A stretch of 57,183 nucleotides of DNA. It comes from DAITPV01 sp050692555. GTDB taxonomy: Bacteria; Actinomycetota; UBA4738; CALAEC01. The notes under the pieces were generated by a model. The model did not search any database, was not told the origin of the DNA, and saw nothing but the letters and a program-made list of their open reading frames with translations. The position numbers and the translations under genes are program-made. Below, one piece after another: positions 31,801 through 40,319 of the stretch. How positions within the stretch are numbered: the stretch's first letter is position 1; each line of letters opens with the position of its first letter. The stretch is taken from contig JBOGVS010000019.1 of assembly GCA_050692555.1 (NCBI GenBank), forward strand, positions 1-57,183. The letters run 5' to 3'.

Positions 31801-33918
31801 CCAGGCCAGGGTGACGTCCAGGGGCTGGCCGGGCTCCACGTCGATCATGTACTCCCGGGTCCCAGAGGGGGCCAGCGGGAACGAGGTGAAATTTGGGTCC
31901 CCGGCGGTGTCTCCGCGATACACGTCCACGTACCAGTTGTTGGTGGGGTCTCCGGCGAAGAACAGCGAGTTGTCCAGGTCCACCCGGCCGAACCCCTGGC
32001 CGCCCGAGGGCCACTGGCCGTCCAGGGCCCGGATCGATCCGTCGTCGCCGGTGTAATAGCCCCTCATCCGCTCCGCCCCGTTGGCCATGGCCGCCTTCAC
32101 CAATGCGGCGCTGGGGTTGTGCTGTCGCGCGGGATCGGCCGTTCCCGCGGCGAAGCCGTCGCCCCCCAGGGCGGCGTACCCGTCGAAGAAGTACTGGCGG
32201 ACCAGCGTTGACAGACCGGTCAGCACGGGCGCCGACATCGAGGTCCCCTGGGCCACGTGGTACTTGCGTTCGGTACCACCCTTCACCGAGATGACCACCT
32301 GGCCGGGGGTGGCCAGGTCGGGTCCGAAGCGGCCGTCGGTGCTGGGGCCGTGGGAGGAGAACTGGGCCATGGAGTCGATCGAGGCCATCGGCTGGCGGCC
32401 ATTGACCGAGGCCCCGCTGGTGATGTCGTTCTTGGCCAGGGCCGGAGAGCCCAGGGTTCCTGCGCCGGGGCCGTCGTTGCCGGCGGAGAACACGATGGCC
32501 ATGTCCTCGTGGTCCCACACGAACTGGTCCACGGGGATGCCCGCGTCCGGCGGGGGGATGACCCCGAGGATCCCGGAACCCCACGAGTTGTTGTGCGTCC
32601 GGGCGTCCTCCAGGGGCACGTAGTCCACGGCGTAATCGTCCGGGTTCCCGATGTCGGCGCTGGTCTCCAGCACGTCGGCGGGCGCGCGGGGACGGTAGGC
32701 CTGGCGGAACAGGTCGTACAGGTCGGCGGGGATCACCAACCCTCCGTCCGGCGTCCCGATGTTCTGGTGGACGTGCATGGCCGCGGGGGCCATCCCGTCG
32801 TGCCCCTCGGCTTGCCCGAAGATCGGCCCGGTTGCCGGCTGGTCGCCATCCACCGATCCCGCGGTGTGAGAGCCGTGCGAGGACTCGTCGAAGGGGTTGG
32901 GGCCCGCGTCGCCGAGGTCGAAGAAGGCCACCATCTTCCGGTGCCCGGTGTTGTTGTCCCGGATGGTGTCGACCTGAGCGACATCCGTTCCCGGCTCGAC
33001 CTGGGTGTACTCGGCCACCTGGCAATTGGAGCCATCAGGGTCGCAGTCGCGGAAGGCCACGTGGGCCCGTCCGTTGAGGTCGTACGTGTAGTTGATCGCG
33101 GTGTCGGCCACCGCCGCTGTCTGCCCGGCACCGGTCAGGTGGGTGGTGGCGTTGAACAGGTCGCGGACCCCGGTGTCGTTGACCCACCGGGCGTTGGCGT
33201 TGTGGAGCAGGATCTCCGGCCGGAGGCTGACGTACTCCACCGCAGCGACCGAGGCGATGTCCTGGAGCCGTGCGGCCGAAGCCCGGAGGTCGAGCACCTG
33301 GACGCCGTCCGCCACCACCTCGACTCCCGGGATGGCCCGGAGGGCGGCCCGGGCCTGGCCGAGCTGGGGGTCGTCACGGAACAGAGAGACCCTGTAAACG
33401 CGCTCACCGGTCAGGTCGGCGAGCCGTGTTCCTCCCGGAAACGTGGCCAGCTTCCAGGCCGGCTGGTAGTAACCGGCCCATCGAACGGCCGGGCTGGCCC
33501 CGATCAGCTCGCGCTGGAGGGGCGTGGCCCGTACGAGGTACGTGTCGTCCGGAACGTAGCCGGCCACCGCGCCTCCGGCGTCACTGATCGCTCCGTACAC
33601 CTCGTCGAAGCGCTGCGCCTCAACCTGGACGAGCCAGTACTGGGGAGTGAGCTCGGGGAGCGAGGATTCGTTTACCAGCGAGAGGCCCGGCGGGCGGGGG
33701 AGGCCCTCCTTCAGCGGATCAAACGCTCCCACGTGGAGACGGACGAGGTTGGCCCCCTGCTCCTTGAAGTTCGCCAGGACGCCGGTTCCCCGCCAGCCGG
33801 TCCCGACATCGGAATCGCCTCCGGCGTTCCCACCATTTTCGGTGGCGCCGGTGGACGCGGAGAGCGGCAGCAGAGCCGCCACCACGGTCAGGACGACGGC
33901 TCCTCGGATCGTCTTCAT
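28855..33918 (-). CDS. Giant secreted S8 (subtilisin-like) protease with RTX-like tail
   Basis: A 1687-residue exported protein. Signal peptide 1-25; a prodomain-like region to about 240; S8 catalytic domain about 260-600 with Asp272 (AVADTAI), His348 (SSHGSHTAG), Asn481 (SAGNDGP) and Ser560 (GTSMSAP). A PPC-like beta domain follows (about 685-800), then fibronectin-like segments, an immune-inhibitor-A-like domain with HAAFDWETDAEGW ... EYSTNGGVDWTT (about 1270-1440), and from about 1590 nonapeptide RTX-like repeats. It should digest proteins outside the cell, folding with calcium. The catalytic Asp motif is ADTA rather than the usual DTG. GGGGGAG lies 6 nt before the ATG. Confidence 0.9.
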   Translation of the reverse strand: MKTIRGAVVLTVVAALLPLSASTGATENGGNAGGDSDVGTGWRGTGVLANFKEQGANLVRLHVGAFDPLKEGLPRPPGLSLVNESSLPELTPQYWLVQVEAQRFDEVYGAISDAGGAVAGYVPDDTYLVRATPLQRELIGASPAVRWAGYYQPAWKLATFPGGTRLADLTGERVYRVSLFRDDPQLGQARAALRAIPGVEVVADGVQVLDLRASAARLQDIASVAAVEYVSLRPEILLHNANARWVNDTGVRDLFNATTHLTGAGQTAAVADTAINYTYDLNGRAHVAFRDCDPDGSNCQVAEYTQVEPGTDVAQVDTIRDNNTGHRKMVAFFDLGDAGPNPFDESSHGSHTAGSVDGDQPATGPIFGQAEGHDGMAPAAMHVHQNIGTPDGGLVIPADLYDLFRQAYRPRAPADVLETSADIGNPDDYAVDYVPLEDARTHNNSWGSGILGVIPPPDAGIPVDQFVWDHEDMAIVFSAGNDGPGAGTLGSPALAKNDITSGASVNGRQPMASIDSMAQFSSHGPSTDGRFGPDLATPGQVVISVKGGTERKYHVAQGTSMSAPVLTGLSTLVRQYFFDGYAALGGDGFAAGTADPARQHNPSAALVKAAMANGAERMRGYYTGDDGSIRALDGQWPSGGQGFGRVDLDNSLFFAGDPTNNWYVDVYRGDTAGDPNFTSFPLAPSGTREYMIDVEPGQPLDVTLAWTDAPNALVAGSPALVNNLNLVVDGPDGTYIGNNMNSRTDPSVDVAETPPGVVLPDSQNNTERIRIADPTAGTYTITVEAGPIITPRQGFALAASGDIAPVAGSFTPGPPLQEDVPGAPAIAGDVEVRTITNDTAEIRFATDEPTTATATVDIGGTPTTFIDSYNEGGPGGFPGLNEGVVETSAEYADRPVVGTEHEILLTGLAAGQNTDVILEVADLDDPALTDTAPVSFTTPSTVFGADSPDIGQCAEGEDPCRWHDAPFATQLYASSDDGAGLLGAFMFRMPEGLDPASISGAAVELTSSHNWVNPYTSDPIFTVDLLNDEVEPGWGTQDYDAIKGAGADARLPAETTYKVGAYETYAFTFRCSDLDALKETLSVEDGQRKAAFRWDATDDPPVPHLFSMEFGFNRRSGGPDLRPRLVLYTGGQSAPPDGRPCDPGAPAPTISEVGIHDGATSNAVTVTWDTDVDATSIVLYREQGQTAWVQVGTHELSTLHQVEVFDLDPAKDYEFAVRSANCNGLASTNTNAGAGYDFFRDPPDFGPRTEHAAFDWETDAEGWAVDSTSSLPPPTEWTRGNPGASDTANPDGSRNSDGSKNAWHASPYTDEDETNLTAPAPVSFTGQTAAVEFAAAHDLEPTFDFLHVEYSTNGGVDWTTIESIDGLNDHYPDFDPYDLRFPNPGGSVLIRFRFTSDPLISSPLHDGVSIDKVAFASYPNPVVQEDLPSAGPVPPPSAGASGLAPPATHENPTAPDLAAGTAMCGGPGFILPDLEITQPADGATVDPAPLLIQGTAVFDPSLGTPAVEVHATDGETYTQTLNAGSFDGFATWSTTIDLSGQAGDEIGVTARLNFGPSEVDADRITVQVRSGPGGGGLGAGQSCPGKGGFTGNHVVGTSGNDILKGGKAKDVICGLDGNDVLRGGAGNDLLLGGKGTDRLQGGKGRDRLRAGPGRDILKGGQERDVLHGGPGKDSCSGGGGRDREVKC
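28870..29148 (-). repeat. Lys-rich RTX-like nonapeptide repeats (protease tail)
   Basis: About nine GG(x)G(x)D(x)L-type units, such as GTSGNDILKGG, AGNDLLLGG and GPGRDILKGG, end in a Cys-Ser-Gly cluster and REVKC. Many units have Lys or Arg where classical RTX repeats have Asn. They likely bind calcium and help the long protein fold after export. Confidence 0.75.
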
Positions 33919-33954
33919 CGTTCGAGCTCCCCCGTTCGCTGGCCTTGACGGCGA

Positions 33955-33985
33955 GAGCGACGGCCGCCGGTCGCGGCCGTCGCTC
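33955..33985 (-). terminator. Long GC hairpin after the carboxypeptidase gene
   Basis: GAGCGACGGCCG / CGGCCGTCGCTC make a perfect 12-bp stem with a 7-nt loop, 22 bp past the carboxypeptidase stop and 36 bp before the protease start, so it separates the two genes. Confidence 0.55.
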
Positions 33986-34006
33986 CCTCCACCCTTCTCG
34001 CTTCCG

Positions 34007-37000
34007 TTATGCCTGCTGCTCGCAGCCCTGGTACTTGTCCTTGCCTGAACCGCCTCGGCAGAAGTCCTGGCCGCCGCCGCCCCGAAGGACGTTGCGTCCG
34101 CCGCCTCCGATCAAGCGGTCGCGGCCCTGGTGGCCGACCAGAAGGTCCTTCCCGCCCCCTCCCTTCAGCAGGTCGTTGCCTTTCCCGGCGAAGATCCGGT
34201 CGTTCCCGGCCCCTCCTGCCAGCTTGTCCCTGTGCTTGCCGCCGATCAGGACGTCCTTGCCACCGAGGCCTCGGATCACGTCCTTTCCGGCACGGCCGCA
34301 GAGGCCGTCCTTCCCCGGCGTGCCCTTGATCTTGTCCTTGCCGGTGGTCCCGATGACGATGTTGTAGCCGGACAGCTTCTTGAGCCGGCTGCAGTCCTTG
34401 GGGATGAACACGCCACCCCCGGCAGTCCCCGTTCCGGCCCCACCGGCCGCGGTGGTCCGGTTCCACTGGAGCGCGTTGTTGAACACCTGGTATCCGCTGT
34501 AGGTCAGCGCATAGCTGGCCAGCCCGAACGGGTGGTAGAACTGCTCGGTGGGCATGGGCAGCAGCGGTCCGATGATCCGCACCACGCCATTACCAACGGG
34601 CAGCTCGCCGAGGGTGACCTTCTCGTCGGTGGTGGTGCCCGCCGTCCGGCCACCGGCGCCTTCCCAGGTCTCCTGGTCCACGGACCAGACCGGGCCGGAG
34701 TTCAGGTCACTGCCTCCCTCGTCCTGGATCGCGTAACCGATCGGCACCGGCTCGTAAATCTGGTGGCGGTGACCCGGCCCCTCCGCCGCTCCCGGCTGGT
34801 TGACGTCCTTGGCCAGGGGGTCGGCATACGTCGAGGTGTCTCCGCCGTCGGCGGTGAACCCGATGTAACCGGCGTACACCGAGAAGCTCTCTACCTTCTC
34901 TCGGGGCACGGTGCCCATGTAGGCAAGGTTCTTGATCGCTCCGTCGGTGAGCACGAGGTTTCCGCCACCCTCGACGAACGCCTTCAGCATCCCACCCCAG
35001 GTGGCCAGATCCGCCTGGCTCCTGGTGGAGGGGACGATGGGCGGCCCCACGTACTGGTCGGAGAAGGAGATGTCCAGCGTCTGGGCCGAGCTCGCGTCGG
35101 CCGACGACCAGTTCACCACCAGCGCGCGGTAATGGCCGGGCGGCGGCGTGAACACCGTCACCGTCTCGTTCCCCGTCGGTGTCGTGGACCTCCCGGCCTC
35201 GGACCAGCCTCCGTCCTCTCCCTGCCGGTCGACGAACAGGTCCCAGTCATTCGCTCCGGGGTTCGTGCTGGTGAGCTTGACGATCAGCTGCTGGTTGTTG
35301 AACGCGGGATCCACGTCGAACTCGAACGTGTTGGCGCAGCCGGGGGGTGGGTTGTTGCTGCCCGGGGGCACGTCGGTGTCGCCCCGCTGGTACGCGCACG
35401 GCGCGGTCCCGACCCCGGGGCTGCCGTAGGGGCTCCCCGGTGGAGGATCCTGTGCCGGGCCAGAGGGTGCCGCGGAGATCTCGCTGTACCCGGGGAAGGG
35501 GTCGTCGGCGATGACCAGGCTGGTGTAGTCGTTGAGGTCCGTTTCACCGCTGAGGATCGAGTCCGCGGAGACCCCGATGAGCTGGCCGGGGTCCATGTTG
35601 GGCTTGAGATCCTGGAAGAAGTCCATGTTGCTGACGTCATAGGGCGCCTGCCCGCCGGGCGGGAGGTGGAAGGCCTCCTCCTCCGTGAAGACGATGTCCA
35701 GATCGAACGACCCCCCGCTGGCTGCGAAGTTGGTAAGGACATCCCCTGTCACGCAGATCCGCCACCGGCCCGGTGTGGGGCTGTTGGTGTGCACGGCTTC
35801 CCCGGCCTGGAGGTAGATGGAGGACTGGTTGTAGTACCTGTTGACCTCCTCCCACCGGTCATCCGCCCCCGCACAGCCGGCGTCCTCCGTGGGGATATCC
35901 GGGTTCTCCTCGACGGGGCGGTAGCGCTCCAGCACCAGGCTGACCACGGACGCTGGGCCGATGCCATTCAGGTTGATGCTGGGCGTGGCCGTGCCGACGA
36001 GACCGCCGTTGTAGACGGGCGGGGTGCTGTCGGGACCCTGGACGTCGAACTCGTGGATGAAGTTCGGAGCGCTGAGGCTCTGGTTGAGGATGTCGTCCTG
36101 CGTGGGGAGGTCGGGTGGTTCGGTCCCCGGATCGAGGGTCCCCGAGTTCACCACGCGGGTGTCATCGGTGACGTAGGCGACCTTGCCGGGAGCCTCGAAG
36201 TGGTCGTCCTCCGGGAGGAGGGAGTAGTTCACCATCGCGTAGATCAGGCTCTTGTTCCCGTCGATGTGCATCTGCTCGAAGACGGGTTCGTAGCAGGTTC
36301 CCGTCCCGCAGTTGGCGAGGTGGGAGAAGCTCATCTCGTTGTCGATGCCGTCGGCGCCGAGGCCGATCGGGGACGCGATCCAGTCCCCGTGGGCCCCGGT
36401 GACCGTGTAGTCGATGGTGTCCCACACGGTGCCCCACTGGACCCCGTACATCCGCGGGTCGTCGGGCTGGGGCGGGGCGTCATTCGGCTTGATGTGGGGT
36501 GACCAGCCAAGCCGTCCCTCCGCGTCCGCCCAGGCCCCTCGAACCGTCTGGAGGATCCGCTGGTTCTGGCTGAAGTCTCCGTTCGGCAGGGCCCCCAAGA
36601 GGGTGAACGAGAACGCCCGGTCGACGAGCTGCCCGTGGAGGTCGATGCCCCCGTCCCACTGGGGGCGGATGTCCTGAAGAACCTCGCCGAAGCCCTTGGT
36701 CTCCGGCTCCGACCAGGGAGTGTACGGCTTGAACGTGAACCCGATGTTCGGCCAGTCGCGGTTCAGGTCGACGCCGTTGCCGTTGTACCGCTGGTAGAAC
36801 CCCGGCAGCCCCTCTCCACGGCGCCAGCCGTCCGGGTTGGAGTAGATGAAGTAGGTGGCGGACTGCTTGAGGGCCTGCCCGGCGCTGAGGTTCTCGCCCG
36901 GCACCGGGGTATCCGACTGGGCCTCGAGCAGTGGATGGGGAAACCCTTCCTGGTCGCAGTTCGGCGCTTCCGGCATAGCCGACGGCTCGTGCACCGTTTC

Positions 37001-37642
37001 GCCGTTGTTCGCCGCCTCGCAGTAGGCCCAGGTGGCCAGGTCCTCCGCGGCTCTGGTGCCGCCCTCCACCCCGGCTCGCTCGATCCCGTGGATCGACAAT
37101 GGGAACGCGAAGAGCTTCTTGTCGTCCATCGGAAGGTTCCCCGGCGAGTCGGTGGCGCTCCGCTCGTCGGTGACCCTGATCATGTAGAGTTCTTCTCGTT
37201 GCCGGGTCCCCCCCGTTTGGGGAAGACCGGCCGAGCAGTAGTTCTCCTGGTCATTGCTGGCGGCGCAGTCGGTATCGGTCCCGAACCCGTGCGGAGGTAG
37301 GTCCTCGAGCCTGTAGAACTCGATGAACTCCGGGAACTGGCTCTCCAGGTACTCGACCCCGTCAATCATCTCCTGGTAGGTGATGAACGCGCTGGCCTTG
37401 CAGGTGGGCGGAACGCCGTTGCCCTTGGCGAACGGCGATTGCCCCGGTGGCGCCGGGGTCGGCCAGTACGCGTGGGGATCGGGGAACACTCGATCGCAGA
37501 TGCCGTACGAAGTGTCGTTCGCGGAGACGTGGGTGGCCTGTGCCGGCCGGCCCGGTGTGGCCAGGAGCAGGCCGGCGGTCAGGGCCAGCACGGCCAGTAC
37601 CGGGATGGTGCGGTGACGGATAGTGAGAGCGGTGGGTAGCAC
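34007..37642 (-). CDS. Secreted M14 zinc carboxypeptidase with RTX-like tail
   Basis: A 1211-residue exported enzyme. A signal peptide (to about 38) precedes an M14 domain: zinc ligands in SIHGIERAGVE (His185, Glu188) and IDLHGQ (His336), with substrate-binding Asn-Arg in NGVDLNRDWP and NPDGW before it. Later segments include beta-sandwich regions and GGNLVLTDGAIKNLAYMG, which recalls a glutamine-amidotransferase-like fold. The C-terminal about 110 residues are Lys-rich RTX-like repeats. It would trim peptides released by the neighbouring protease. GTG 37642 is preferred because AGGAGG lies 8 nt upstream; GTG 37648 is only 2 nt from it. Confidence 0.88.
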   Translation of the reverse strand: MLPTALTIRHRTIPVLAVLALTAGLLLATPGRPAQATHVSANDTSYGICDRVFPDPHAYWPTPAPPGQSPFAKGNGVPPTCKASAFITYQEMIDGVEYLESQFPEFIEFYRLEDLPPHGFGTDTDCAASNDQENYCSAGLPQTGGTRQREELYMIRVTDERSATDSPGNLPMDDKKLFAFPLSIHGIERAGVEGGTRAAEDLATWAYCEAANNGETVHEPSAMPEAPNCDQEGFPHPLLEAQSDTPVPGENLSAGQALKQSATYFIYSNPDGWRRGEGLPGFYQRYNGNGVDLNRDWPNIGFTFKPYTPWSEPETKGFGEVLQDIRPQWDGGIDLHGQLVDRAFSFTLLGALPNGDFSQNQRILQTVRGAWADAEGRLGWSPHIKPNDAPPQPDDPRMYGVQWGTVWDTIDYTVTGAHGDWIASPIGLGADGIDNEMSFSHLANCGTGTCYEPVFEQMHIDGNKSLIYAMVNYSLLPEDDHFEAPGKVAYVTDDTRVVNSGTLDPGTEPPDLPTQDDILNQSLSAPNFIHEFDVQGPDSTPPVYNGGLVGTATPSINLNGIGPASVVSLVLERYRPVEENPDIPTEDAGCAGADDRWEEVNRYYNQSSIYLQAGEAVHTNSPTPGRWRICVTGDVLTNFAASGGSFDLDIVFTEEEAFHLPPGGQAPYDVSNMDFFQDLKPNMDPGQLIGVSADSILSGETDLNDYTSLVIADDPFPGYSEISAAPSGPAQDPPPGSPYGSPGVGTAPCAYQRGDTDVPPGSNNPPPGCANTFEFDVDPAFNNQQLIVKLTSTNPGANDWDLFVDRQGEDGGWSEAGRSTTPTGNETVTVFTPPPGHYRALVVNWSSADASSAQTLDISFSDQYVGPPIVPSTRSQADLATWGGMLKAFVEGGGNLVLTDGAIKNLAYMGTVPREKVESFSVYAGYIGFTADGGDTSTYADPLAKDVNQPGAAEGPGHRHQIYEPVPIGYAIQDEGGSDLNSGPVWSVDQETWEGAGGRTAGTTTDEKVTLGELPVGNGVVRIIGPLLPMPTEQFYHPFGLASYALTYSGYQVFNNALQWNRTTAAGGAGTGTAGGGVFIPKDCSRLKKLSGYNIVIGTTGKDKIKGTPGKDGLCGRAGKDVIRGLGGKDVLIGGKHRDKLAGGAGNDRIFAGKGNDLLKGGGGKDLLVGHQGRDRLIGGGGRNVLRGGGGQDFCRGGSGKDKYQGCEQQA
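34010..34368 (-). repeat. Lys-rich RTX-like nonapeptide repeats (carboxypeptidase tail)
   Basis: Around eleven units of GGxGxDxLxGG type (AGNDRIFAGKG, GGKDLLVGHQG, GGRNVLRGGGG) follow IVIGTTGKDKIKG and end in a Cys/Gly cluster with YQGC. The entry sequence and the ending resemble the tail of the adjacent protease, so the tails likely share an origin. Confidence 0.75.
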
Positions 37643-37759
37643 GGGCACGACCTCCTTGTCTTAACCCCCGGGGTCGCGGCAGCCCGCGCCCGGGCTATCT
37701 GCTTCGACCTACTTCGACGCGCTCGGCCGATTTCCTCCCCAGCCGGGAACAAGCCGGTG

Positions 37760-37765
37760 TAGCCT
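37760..37765 (+). promoter_or_regulatory. -10 box of leaderless ferritin-like gene
   Basis: TAGCCT ends exactly 6 nt before the ATG at 37772; no ribosome site is present. Confidence 0.5.
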
Positions 37766-37771
37766 CGGGCC

Positions 37772-38605
37772 ATGCCGCTCACCAGAGCGGAACAAACCTA
37801 TGATTTCGGACAAGCCCGGTTCGATCTGGAGCGGGACCGGGACGTCCTGGCCTGGATCTTCAGCCAGTTCCTGTTCGGCGAGGTCACCGGGGTCCAGGTG
37901 GGCAAGTGGCTGGCCCGGGCCCCGAACTTCGAGGCGGCCCAGTTCCTGGCCCGGCAGGCCAATGAGGAGATGGCCCACGTCAAGCTGTTCCTCCGGATCC
38001 TGGCGGCTCTGGAGGCCGAGCCGAAGCCTCCCCACCCCGCCCTGAAGTTCCTGGCCACGGACTTCGCCGGGGGGACCTTCGTCGAGCACACCTGCCTGGA
38101 GATGGCTCTCGGCGAGGGGTTCGTGCTGATGGCCATCTACGCTCTGATCGACACTCTCCCCGACTCGGAGGTCCGGAAGCTCCTGGTGGGCCTGTCCCGG
38201 CAGGAGGAGGGCCACGTCTCGTTCGGCGAGGACCAGACCATGCAGGCCCTGCGCCGTGATCCGGGTCAGGCCAGGCACCTGGTGGGGCTGTCCCTGGTGT
38301 CGATGCTGGGGATCCGGCGGCTGGCCGGATGGGTGCGGAAACGGTACCCGGATCACCCGGTGCTCTCCCAGATGCCCGGGTTCCTTGCCGCAACGGTGGA
38401 CGCCGCTGAGCTCAGGCTTCGGCGCATGGGGGTGATGCGCCGGCCGGTGGCCCGGATCCCCGCGGGTGAGCGGGCAGCGATGATGGCCTCGTCGGTGGCC
38501 CGCCGCTACGGCCGGGCCCTGGTCCCGTTCCGCAGTAAGCCGGACCCGCTCACCGAGACCTATCTCCGCGATCCAGGGCTGCGATCCAGGCTGGTCCGCC
38601 CGTGA
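37772..38605 (+). CDS. Ferritin-like diiron protein (R2-like fold)
   Basis: A 277-residue helical protein with six likely iron ligands: Glu37 (LFGEVTG), Glu66xxHis69 (NEEMAH), Glu115 (LGEGFVL), and Glu145xxHis148 (RQEEGH). The helix order fits the ferritin-like superfamily, near R2-like or MiaE-like oxygenases more than storage ferritins. It differs from the diiron protein at 2528-3676. Its substrate is unknown. The C-terminal about 80 residues are basic. Transcribed alone from a leaderless promoter; followed by a small gene with its own ribosome site. Confidence 0.8.
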   Translation: MPLTRAEQTYDFGQARFDLERDRDVLAWIFSQFLFGEVTGVQVGKWLARAPNFEAAQFLARQANEEMAHVKLFLRILAALEAEPKPPHPALKFLATDFAGGTFVEHTCLEMALGEGFVLMAIYALIDTLPDSEVRKLLVGLSRQEEGHVSFGEDQTMQALRRDPGQARHLVGLSLVSMLGIRRLAGWVRKRYPDHPVLSQMPGFLAATVDAAELRLRRMGVMRRPVARIPAGERAAMMASSVARRYGRALVPFRSKPDPLTETYLRDPGLRSRLVRP

Positions 38606-38659
38606 GGGTCTCGCTTCGGTAGCCTACGTCCCGGCCGAAACGACACCGGAGGTACCAGG

Positions 38660-38851
38660 ATGGGAAGAGAGTTCGACTGGCAGCTGTTCGAGAAGGCCAT
38701 CGACCTGACCGGTTCCGCGCTGCGCGGAGCGATGGGCGGGGAGAACTCCCAGCCGCCGCAGTATGCCGGCGAGGTGTTCAAGGCGGTGTGGACGGCGCTG
38801 AAGGAGGCCTCTCAGGACCTCCCGGAGAAGGGGGGCCGGCCGGGGTTCTAG
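38660..38851 (+). CDS. Small protein of unknown function
   Basis: A 63-residue protein with a helical, amphipathic centre (FDWQLFEKAIDLTGSALRGAM ... AGEVFKAVWTALKEA) and a charged tail. A clear GGAGG lies about 7 nt before the ATG, and the codon use matches the neighbours, so I consider it real. No family recognised. Its TAG shares a CTAG with the stop of the convergent CBS-domain gene. Confidence 0.6.
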   Translation: MGREFDWQLFEKAIDLTGSALRGAMGGENSQPPQYAGEVFKAVWTALKEASQDLPEKGGRPGF

Positions 38852-39219
38852 CCGGCGCCGGCCGCCGACAGGTCCCGCATCGACACCACGCCCAGGACCC
38901 GGTCGCCCTCGGATACCGGCAGGTGGCGGAAGCCTCGATCGAGCATCAGCTTGAGGGCCTCCTCCACCTGAGTTCCGGGAGCCACCGACACCGGGTCGGG
39001 AGTCATCCATTCCGACACCTCGTGGCCGGCGGCGTCGAAGTGCTGTCCCAGGGCCCGGACGATGTCCCGCTCGGTGAAGATCCCCAGCAGCCGGTCGCCG
39101 TCCATCACCAGCGCGGAGCCGATCCTTCGCTCGCCCATCACGGTGGCGGCCTCGGCGACGGTGGTGGTGGGGTCGATCGAGAACAGTGCGGTGGCCATGA
39201 TCTCGCCGACCGTGGTCAT
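38848..39219 (-). CDS. Two-CBS-domain protein
   Basis: A 123-residue protein consisting of a CBS pair only: first repeat MTTVGEIMATALFSIDPTTTVAEAATVM ... LLGIFTERDIVRALG (1-65), second WMTPDPVSVAPGTQVEEAL ... VLGVVSMRDLSA (66-120). Such proteins bind adenine nucleotides and adjust partner proteins. The partner is not in the neighbourhood. TAGGCT (minus strand, 39231-39226) ends 6 nt before the ATG, indicating a leaderless mRNA. Confidence 0.92.
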   Translation of the reverse strand: MTTVGEIMATALFSIDPTTTVAEAATVMGERRIGSALVMDGDRLLGIFTERDIVRALGQHFDAAGHEVSEWMTPDPVSVAPGTQVEEALKLMLDRGFRHLPVSEGDRVLGVVSMRDLSAAGAG

Positions 39220-39225
39220 GCAGGC

Positions 39226-39231
39226 AGCCTA
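39226..39231 (-). promoter_or_regulatory. -10 box of leaderless CBS-protein gene
   Basis: TAGGCT on the minus strand, exactly 6 nt before the ATG at 39219; the same hexamer and spacing recur at the amidase and its divergent neighbour. Confidence 0.5.
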
Positions 39232-39252
39232 CTGATCCGGCAAGTCCGTGTC

Positions 39253-39273
39253 ACGCGAGCAACGCGCTCGCGT
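39253..39273 (-). terminator. Hairpin after the LLM oxidoreductase gene
   Basis: ACGCGAGC / GCTCGCGT form an 8-bp perfect stem with a 5-nt loop, 9 bp past the oxidoreductase stop and before the CBS promoter. No T tract. Confidence 0.45.
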
Positions 39274-39281
39274 CCGTCCGT

Positions 39282-40319
39282 TCAGGCGCCCTTGAGGGCC
39301 GGGAGCACCTCCCGGCCGAACAGCTCGATGGACCGAGCCGCGGTGTCGAGGTCCATGCCCGGGTAGTGCAGCCGGATCACGAGGTGGAACTCGTCCCGTC
39401 CCGCGAACGTCTCCACGATGGGTCGGAGGGCCCGGATCACCTCGTGTCGGTCCCCGGCCGGAGTCATGGCCCGCAGGGTGTCCTCGTCCGGCGGGATCAC
39501 TTCCATCTCGGGGCGCTCTGGGGTGTCCGCCCCGGCCCGCCACCCCGCGTACACCCCGAGCTGGTGGTCGGCGCCATCCCGAACGACCTCCCAGGCATCT
39601 CCGTCTTCCCACACGAAGGCGTTCTGGAGCTGGGCGAACCCCAGCGTTTCGGCATCCTTCCCGGCGTCCCGGGCACCCTCCTCTGCCCAGCGCAGGGCGA
39701 GCTTGCCGTCCTCCAGGCCGCCCCGGCTGCGGATGTACCCGTCTGCCAAGCGTCCTGCCCGGCGGATCGCGTCCTCCACGAAGCCCCCGAGGTAGATCGG
39801 TGGTCCCGGCTCCTGAGCCGGGCGTGGGGTGACCTTGACCTGTTCGAACCGATATACCTTCCCGTGGTGGCTGAACAGGTCGCCGGTCCAGGCCTTTCGG
39901 AGGATCTCCACGGTCTCCGTGATCCGGCGCACTCGCTCGCCGGCGGGCTGCCCGAACATGCGGAACTCTTCCTCCCGCCACCCCAGGCCGAGGCCCAGGA
40001 TCAGCCGGCCCTCCGACAGGTGGTCGACCACCGCAGCGTCTTCGGCCAGCCTGATGGGGTGGTGGAAGGGAGCCAGGATCACCCCGGTGCCCAGGAGCAG
40101 CCGGTCCGTGGCGGTGGCCAGGGCTGCCAGCATGGGGAGCAGCGAGGGGAGGTATCCATCGCCGGAGCCGTGGTGCTCGCTGACCCACACGGAGTCGAAC
40201 CCCAGGGTCTCGGCCAGCCGGGACATCTCGATGATGTCCCGGTACTCCCGGGTGAAGGTCCGGTCGGAGCCGGGGGGGATCTGCCCGGTGAACAGACCCA
40301 GCCCGATCCGAACCGTCAC
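39282..40319 (-). CDS. LLM-class (luciferase-like) flavin/F420 oxidoreductase
   Basis: A 345-residue TIM-barrel protein of the bacterial luciferase-like family. Seen: WVSEHHGSGDGYLPS near 50, LLLGTGVILAPFHHPIRLAEDAAVVDHLSEGRLILGLGLGW in the second quarter (quoted in parts: GTGVILAPFHHP, LSEGRLILGLGLGW), and PPIYLGGFVEDAIRRAGR. Members use FMNH2 or F420 and either oxygenate or reduce small molecules. Being downstream of an Lrp regulator with GTGA overlap (40316-40319), it is co-expressed with it. The substrate is unknown; genes of this kind in actinobacteria are often F420-dependent. Confidence 0.88.
   Translation of the reverse strand: MTVRIGLGLFTGQIPPGSDRTFTREYRDIIEMSRLAETLGFDSVWVSEHHGSGDGYLPSLLPMLAALATATDRLLLGTGVILAPFHHPIRLAEDAAVVDHLSEGRLILGLGLGWREEEFRMFGQPAGERVRRITETVEILRKAWTGDLFSHHGKVYRFEQVKVTPRPAQEPGPPIYLGGFVEDAIRRAGRLADGYIRSRGGLEDGKLALRWAEEGARDAGKDAETLGFAQLQNAFVWEDGDAWEVVRDGADHQLGVYAGWRAGADTPERPEMEVIPPDEDTLRAMTPAGDRHEVIRALRPIVETFAGRDEFHLVIRLHYPGMDLDTAARSIELFGREVLPALKGA

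Noticed and set aside
30166..32211. Long plus-strand frame opposite the S8 protease
   Set aside because: Antisense shadow; the protease motifs on the minus strand are complete.
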